Origin: Deltaproteobacteria bacterium
GTDB taxonomy: Bacteria > Myxococcota > Myxococcia > SLRQ01
NCBI GenBank assembly: GCA_007128675.1
Contig: SKWY01000341.1
Coordinates: 1 to 5,769, forward strand
Direction of reading: 5' to 3'
DNA: 5,769 bases
In this document: positions 1 through 2,835 of the stretch, in pieces
Layout: each line of letters opens with the position of its first letter
How positions within the stretch are numbered: position 1 is the first letter of the stretch
Position numbers and translations under genes: made by a program
The notes under the pieces: generated by a model
What the model saw: the letters and a program-made list of their open reading frames with translations, nothing else
Database searches by the model: none
What the model was told of the DNA's origin: nothing

Positions 1-567
1 CGGGCGAACGTAGCCTTCCTCCACCGCGGGACGCAGTGCCCGAAAGGCCTCCACATCCTCGGGGAACGCCAGCTCGGCCCTGGCGGCCTCCATTAGAGGC
101 CCCATACCCTCTTCTCGTTCTCCCGCCGTGGAGGCTATCAAGACCTCGAGAAGGAGTCGGCGCACCTCCAAGGGCGACCCCTCTTCACAGCCGGCCTTTT
201 CTAGAACGGCGCATCCCTCATCGAGGGCTCCTTGACGAATGTTCGCAAAAGCAAGCCATAGATGAGCGGAGCAGTCCTCGCTTTCTTGCATGAGACCATG
301 CAGAACCCGGATCGCCCAGAAGTCGTTACCCACATCGAGGTAAGCACGAGCCAGAAGCAGGGAGCGCTCCTCCGTATCAGTCTTGCCACGCAAGAGATCA
401 ATCGCCTCGCTCGGCCTCCCTTCCTCTATGTGCCGGCGCGCCTCGATCTCGATGCCAGCATCGTCGTTCGCGCCATCACCGGGTTGCTCGGCCCGGGCCT
501 CACCGGCGGCGGTCATCGAGACGAGGAGGCAACCTAGAAGAAGGACTCTCACGCCATCTTTCGACAT
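1..567 (-). CDS. Exported TPR-like repeat protein, N-terminal part (continues past left edge)
   Basis: An open frame of 189 codons starts at ATG 567 and reaches base 1 without a stop, so the C-terminus is missing. The N-terminus looks like a Sec signal peptide: a short charged stretch (MSKDGVR), a hydrophobic core (VLLLGCLLVSM) and a likely signal peptidase I site after ARA at residue 26. A lipoprotein reading at LLGC (Cys13) is less likely because the hydrophobic core before it is too short. The mature part is acidic, helical and Ala/Leu/Glu-rich, with TPR-like helix pairs such as RRHIEEGRPSEAIDLLR, LLLARAYLDVGNDFWAIRVL and LWLAFANIRQGALDEG. This suggests a periplasmic scaffold or protein-binding role, but no specific function can be named. 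There is no clear Shine-Dalgarno sequence before the ATG. The lipoprotein gene lies 97 bp upstream on the same strand with no convincing terminator between them, so the two may form an operon. Confidence 0.8.
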   Translation of the reverse strand, partial: MSKDGVRVLLLGCLLVSMTAAGEARAEQPGDGANDDAGIEIEARRHIEEGRPSEAIDLLRGKTDTEERSLLLARAYLDVGNDFWAIRVLHGLMQESEDCSAHLWLAFANIRQGALDEGCAVLEKAGCEEGSPLEVRRLLLEVLIASTAGEREEGMGPLMEAARAELAFPEDVEAFRALRPAVEEGYVRP

Positions 568-664
568 TTGAATACTAGGTGGTCTCATTTCATGCTGGAG
601 TTGGTTCGATGCAAAAGTCGAGATTTTGGATGCACGGCTAGCCTTATTCCCCCTTTGCAGCCGG

Positions 665-1534
665 TCAATCAGTCTCCACCGAAAGGCAGCAGCGGAACCC
701 TCGCGCCGTCGGAGACCAGTTTCCGGGTATGTAATCGCACCTATGAAGCGCCGGCGAGTCACCGCAGTTGAAGGCTCCTCCTCTCACTGTCATGTCGCTG
801 CCGCCCGCGACATGCTCCCACAGGTTTCCGTTGATGTCGAAGACGCCCCAACCGTTAGTGCAGCGCTCGAACGCACCTGTCGGTACAACCCGGAACTGCG
901 CGCCGCAAGGCCCTCCGTCCTCGGTGGCCGATGGCTGATTGAAGCAACGCGGATAAGGGCAAACATCCAGATCGGCGCAGGCAGGATCGTCACAGTTACA
1001 AAAAGCATCGATGCCATTGCACGCGGTTGGATCGTACTCGTCGCCATAGGAGTACTCCGTGTCATCGGGACCACGACAGGCGACTCGCCACTCCTGGGGT
1101 GAGCACAGCCTCTTGCCCGCGGCCTCGCAGGCGGCCTGCGCGGCCTCGTTGGAGGCAACCTCCCAGGGAATCACCCCTTCGGCGGAGACCGCCATGGAAT
1201 CATCGGAGCCCTCGCTAGTCGACGTGGCGTCCAGACGTGATGCCTGGAAGCGGTCGATGCAAAAGGCATTGGCAACAGCGACCATGTCCTCGGGACAGTC
1301 GAGGGGAGGACCATCGGGCGGCTCGCAGCGGTTGTCGACGCAAACGAACCCCGAGGCGCAGTCATCGTTATCCTCGCACTCGACAATGCAGCGACCGTCG
1401 GGACCGCAGATCTCTCCATCGGGGCAGTCGCCATCGTCTAGGCACTTCGCCTCGATACACCCCATGACCCAGGAGGACGAAAGTATGACCGCGAAAGATA
1501 CGGCAGCAAGAATAAGCAGGGTTCTATGGCTCAT
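665..1534 (-). CDS. Cys-rich lipoprotein with FGE/SUMF1-like domain
   Basis: This is a complete 289-residue protein. I place the start at ATG 1534, not at an upstream in-frame start (1639), because a lipoprotein signal follows at once: MSHR, a hydrophobic core, then lipobox VMGC with Cys26 as the lipidated residue. A weak TTAGG lies 7 nt before the ATG. Residues 31-49 and 53-70 are two short disulfide-type repeats (C-x5-C-x5-C-x5-C). Residues about 80-289 match the formylglycine-generating-enzyme/sulfatase-modifying fold: CIDRFQASR (92-100), AAGKRLCSPQEWRVACRG (138-155), GVFDINGNLWEHV (230-242), RGGAF (251-255) and GFRCC (279-283). True FGEs use two cysteines five residues apart after the RGG motif. 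Here Cys257 is present but the second position is Ala262, so formylglycine formation is doubtful. A surface or periplasmic binding/structural role is more likely. Many cysteines suggest oxidative folding outside the cytoplasm. Its substrate or partner is unknown. Confidence 0.9.
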   Translation of the reverse strand: MSHRTLLILAAVSFAVILSSSWVMGCIEAKCLDDGDCPDGEICGPDGRCIVECEDNDDCASGFVCVDNRCEPPDGPPLDCPEDMVAVANAFCIDRFQASRLDATSTSEGSDDSMAVSAEGVIPWEVASNEAAQAACEAAGKRLCSPQEWRVACRGPDDTEYSYGDEYDPTACNGIDAFCNCDDPACADLDVCPYPRCFNQPSATEDGGPCGAQFRVVPTGAFERCTNGWGVFDINGNLWEHVAGGSDMTVRGGAFNCGDSPALHRCDYIPGNWSPTARGFRCCLSVETD

Positions 1535-1727
1535 GTAAAAACCTAACTGTGAACACATTGAGAAGTTGCCACTGCTCTCGTTTTCCGCCGGCTGCTTGCG
1601 CAAAAAGAAGCGCCGAGCGCCTTGCGAAACGAAAGCCACGGTGAGCTATCTTGCATCATACAGATATTTGAAGGCTGCTTCCAGCGCGCCGGCGGCGAGA
1701 GAAGCGGGCGAGCCGGATCCCTTCGAT

Positions 1728-1750
1728 GACGAGGGCAAGTGGCCCTCGTC
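1728..1750. terminator. Perfect 9-bp hairpin, possible terminator of the XRE transcript
   Basis: GACGAGGGC (1728-1736) and GCCCTCGTC (1742-1750) are exact reverse complements separated by AAGTG, giving a compact stable stem-loop. It lies about 187 nt beyond the XRE stop in the direction of XRE transcription and upstream of the lipoprotein gene, a reasonable place for transcription to end. There is no U-tract on the minus strand after the stem. On the plus strand it is followed only by TTCCTT. It may therefore be a weak or Rho-assisted terminator, or a structure with another role. Confidence 0.35.
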
Positions 1751-1837
1751 TTCCTTGAACCATCCCATCCCGCCTCCGCACAAGGCCCGTTACGGAGAAA
1801 CAAACCGTGATCCGCGGTCCCCTCGCCCGGCCATACA

Positions 1838-1930
1838 CTGGCTTTCGTTCGCGCACGACCGGCGCGGCCATCACGTCTTCTGGCCGCTCGTCGTCATACT
1901 CGCTTTCGCCCGCGCACGACCTGAGCAGCC
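1838..1930. repeat. Imperfect tandem duplication, 32-bp units 61 bp apart
   Basis: Bases 1838-1869 and 1899-1930 share 26 of 32 positions. The best-kept parts are GCTTTCG and GCGCACGACC. The second unit lies inside the long direct repeat, while the first straddles its left edge. A third relative, closest to the second unit, is at 2704-2735 in the right copy of the long repeat. The spacer between the two units contains GCGGCC (1864-1869) and its inverse GGCCGC (1882-1887). Confidence 0.7.
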
Positions 1931-1951
1931 CTCGCTCTAGTGACCACGCCG
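1856..1951. repeat. Long direct repeat, left copy (overlaps XRE 3' end)
   Basis: This 96-bp stretch recurs at 2661-2757 with about seven substitutions and a one-base indel in a C-run, roughly 92% identity by hand alignment. The two copies are 805-806 bp apart and bracket the XRE gene. The copy begins at CGACCGGCGCGGCC and ends at ACGCCG. It includes the XRE stop codon (CTA on this strand, 1937-1939) and the codons for the last residues, RRGH. An internal 6-bp inverted repeat, GCGGCC/GGCCGC with a 12-nt loop, is kept in both copies, with one of the substitutions in the loop. No transposase, integrase or typical insertion-sequence ends are visible. Confidence 0.9.
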
Positions 1952-2392
1952 CTTCTTGGTCATCTCGTTGATCATGGCAAGAAGCCCCTCGGCCAGCCGA
2001 ATTGCAAGCTCCTCATCTTCCATGGCCGAAAGGCGCCGCTCGATCGCGAGAAGAGCCTGTCTGATTTCCGAGCGTTCTTGCCAGTGAGGTTCCGCCGGTT
2101 CCCCTATCGTCGGCGATACAAGCTCTTTCTCGGATGGATTCAGGGACAGTACTGAAGCAATGTCCTCTCCCAATGCCTCGATAATGCGCGCGATCGTGTT
2201 CAAGGTTGCATTCGCCCGTCCAGATTCGATCTTCTGCAGGTGCTTGATATCCAGCGCCGCCCTGCTGGCCAATGCCTCCTGGCTCAAGCCCGCTTTCTGC
2301 CTCTGGCTTCGAAGCCGCGCGCCGACAAGTGCTCTGGCCGCGAGATAGGCGGGCTCGCCTCGCGCTCTCTTCTGGGATTTCTTTGGGGGCAC
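1937..2392 (-). CDS. XRE-family HTH transcriptional regulator
   Basis: This is a complete 151-residue protein. The start is GTG 2392, the only plausible start before the upstream in-frame stop at 2428-2426. There is no clear Shine-Dalgarno sequence, so initiation may be weak or leaderless. A basic N-terminus (PPKKSQKRARG) precedes a Cro/C1-type helix-turn-helix at about residues 24-82: VGARLRSQRQKAGLSQEALA (helices 1-2), then RAALDIKHLQKIESGRANAT, covering the recognition helix and the conserved I-E-x-G-R turn, then LNTIARIIEALGEDIASVL. Residues about 103-145 are helical and charged and could form a dimerisation segment, ending in the basic tail KKRRGH. No ligand-binding or protease domain is seen. 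The gene is divergent from the NRPS and its upstream DNA overlaps a plus-strand promoter, so NRPS control and autoregulation are the natural hypotheses. Its 3' end is embedded in the left long repeat. Confidence 0.92.
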   Translation of the reverse strand: MPPKKSQKRARGEPAYLAARALVGARLRSQRQKAGLSQEALASRAALDIKHLQKIESGRANATLNTIARIIEALGEDIASVLSLNPSEKELVSPTIGEPAEPHWQERSEIRQALLAIERRLSAMEDEELAIRLAEGLLAMINEMTKKRRGH

Positions 2393-2411
2393 ACTAAATC
2401 GGTAGACGGGA

Positions 2412-2440
2412 TTGCAGTTTGAACGCTAGGGGGCTATAGT
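2412..2440 (+). promoter_or_regulatory. Candidate sigma70-like promoter toward the NRPS
   Basis: TTGCAG (2412-2417) and TATAGT (2435-2440) are separated by exactly 17 bp. The -10 matches TATAAT at five of six positions and the -35 matches TTGACA at three. The predicted start is near 2447. The -10 lies within GGGGGCTATAGTAACCCC, where the 6-bp palindrome CTATAG is flanked by offset G and C runs, a possible operator. It sits 20-48 bp upstream of the XRE start codon, so a protein bound here could act on both genes. Confidence 0.4.
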
Positions 2441-2484
2441 AACCCCGTCGGCTATGACTCCACGTTGTAATCCCCCGGCTGTCA

Positions 2485-2835
2485 TTGCCGACTGGAGCCC
2501 GCGCCGGGTTTGGGGGAATCTTCTGCCCGGCGCGGGACTCCAACCTACTCTTCCAGCTCTATCGAGCGCTCGAAGCTCTATCGAGCGAAGAGGGCTCTGC
2601 TCGAAGCGGTGACGACGAAAGCGTGAATCGAGCAGTCCCGCGGCCAATTTACCCCGCTCGCGACCGGCGCGGCCATCACTTCTTCTGGCCGCTCGTCGTC
2701 ATACTCGCTTCCGCCCGCGCACGACCGGAGCAGCCCCCCGCTCTAGTGCTTACGCCGTTTTTCATCATCCTACAAAAGAGCTACGATGGTCCCTGCCATC
2801 CCGGCGCAAGCCCAACGAAGATCGACCGCACATGA
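2485..2835 (+). CDS. Doubtful small ORF overlapping the NRPS start by ATGA
   Basis: This 116-codon open frame starts at TTG 2485 with no clear Shine-Dalgarno sequence. Its TGA stop (2833-2835) overlaps the NRPS ATG in the arrangement ATGA, which is typical of translationally coupled genes. It encodes a helix-like stretch (LLFQLYRALEALSSEEG) and a hydrophobic patch (HHFFWPLVVILA) that lies in the right long repeat. I recognise no family, and it is not an MbtH-like protein. Against it: it runs through a strong hairpin and repeat DNA, starts at TTG and may be open by chance in GC-rich sequence. It could instead be a leader ORF that only brings ribosomes to the NRPS start. Confidence 0.2.
   Translation: MPTGARAGFGGIFCPARDSNLLFQLYRALEALSSEEGSARSGDDESVNRAVPRPIYPARDRRGHHFFWPLVVILASARARPEQPPALVLTPFFIILQKSYDGPCHPGASPTKIDRT
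2493..2542. other. Strong GC-rich hairpin in the NRPS leader
   Basis: GGAGCCCGCGCCGGG (2494-2508) pairs with CCCGGCGCGGGACTCC (2526-2541) over 15 bp with a single bulged A in the right arm; T2493 and A2542 extend it by one pair. The loop is 17 nt and contains GGGGGA (2512-2517), complementary to TCCCCC at 2471-2476 upstream, so a pseudoknot or alternative fold is possible. There is no T-run on either side, which argues against a standard intrinsic terminator. It lies about 50 nt after the predicted start of the NRPS transcript. It may be a leader regulatory structure, a transcript-stabilising stem or an operator-like site. Confidence 0.7.
2555..2587. repeat. 14-bp direct repeat, period 19
   Basis: AGCTCTATCGAGCG occurs at 2555-2568 and again, exactly, at 2574-2587. 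The spacer CTCGA completes a 10-bp palindrome with the first copy (CGAGCGCTCG, 2563-2572). GCTCGAAGC also recurs at 2568-2576 and 2599-2607. This could be slippage-derived, or repeated binding sites in the NRPS leader. Confidence 0.75.
2661..2757. repeat. Long direct repeat, right copy (75 bp before NRPS start)
   Basis: This is the partner of the repeat at 1856-1951, with one extra C in a C-run (CAGCCCCCCG against CAGCCCTCG). It keeps the internal GCGGCC (2669-2674) and GGCCGC (2687-2692) inverted repeat. On the minus strand its far end reads KRRKH followed by TAG (2743-2745), matching the KRRGH-stop at the end of the XRE gene. Here the frame is closed by another TAG at 2772-2770, so no regulator gene is attached. 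Confidence 0.9.

Larger units (their letters stand above)
1535..1936. other. 402-bp intergenic region between lipoprotein and XRE genes
   Basis: I see no convincing gene here. The open frame at 1566-1940 (plus) starts at TTG, has no recognisable domain and ends on the CTAG that also holds the XRE stop. The region must contain the lipoprotein promoter. A possible minus-strand -10 (TATGAT) lies at 1660-1655, about 121 nt before the lipoprotein ATG, but no good -35 sits 16-18 nt upstream, so I do not call it. The region also holds the hairpin at 1728-1750, the tandem duplication at 1838-1930 and most of the left long direct repeat. Confidence 0.6.
2393..2831. other. 439-bp divergent intergenic region / NRPS leader
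   Basis: This region lies between the divergent starts of the XRE gene (2392) and the NRPS (2832). It holds, in order, a plus-strand promoter candidate (2412-2440), a strong hairpin (2493-2542), a 14-bp direct repeat (2555-2587) and the right copy of the long direct repeat (2661-2757). A weak plus-strand ORF (2485-2835) crosses the last three. The minus-strand open frame at 2426-2647 has no recognisable features and is probably chance. If the promoter is used, the NRPS mRNA has a leader of about 385 nt. Confidence 0.6.

Noticed and set aside
568..664. Possible terminator between the lipoprotein and TPR genes
   Set aside because: Only a GGCTAGCC palindrome and an imperfect TGCAAAA/TTTTGGATGCA pairing are present, with no stable stem followed by a U-tract.
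626..1102. Long plus-strand open frames opposite the lipoprotein gene (also 1059-1538)
   Set aside because: They are antisense shadows of a well-supported lipoprotein gene and show no domain or start signal.
1628..1849. 11-bp inverted match AACGAAAGCCA / TGGCTTTCGTT, possible element ends
   Set aside because: A match of this length is expected by chance in a window this size, and no target duplication or transposase accompanies it.
1566..1940. 124-codon plus-strand ORF sharing a hydrophobic peptide with the ORF at 2485-2835
   Set aside because: TTG start, no family, no ribosome-binding site, and the shared peptide is explained by the DNA repeat; two of the three substitutions within it change the amino acid.
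1856..2757. CRISPR array or phage attachment sites
   Set aside because: There are only two copies, far too long and far apart for CRISPR, and there is no integrase or tRNA gene to support att sites.
2750..2777. A second NRPS promoter (TTACGC with TACAAA)
   Set aside because: The -35 matches at two positions only and the spacing is 15 bp; too weak to call.
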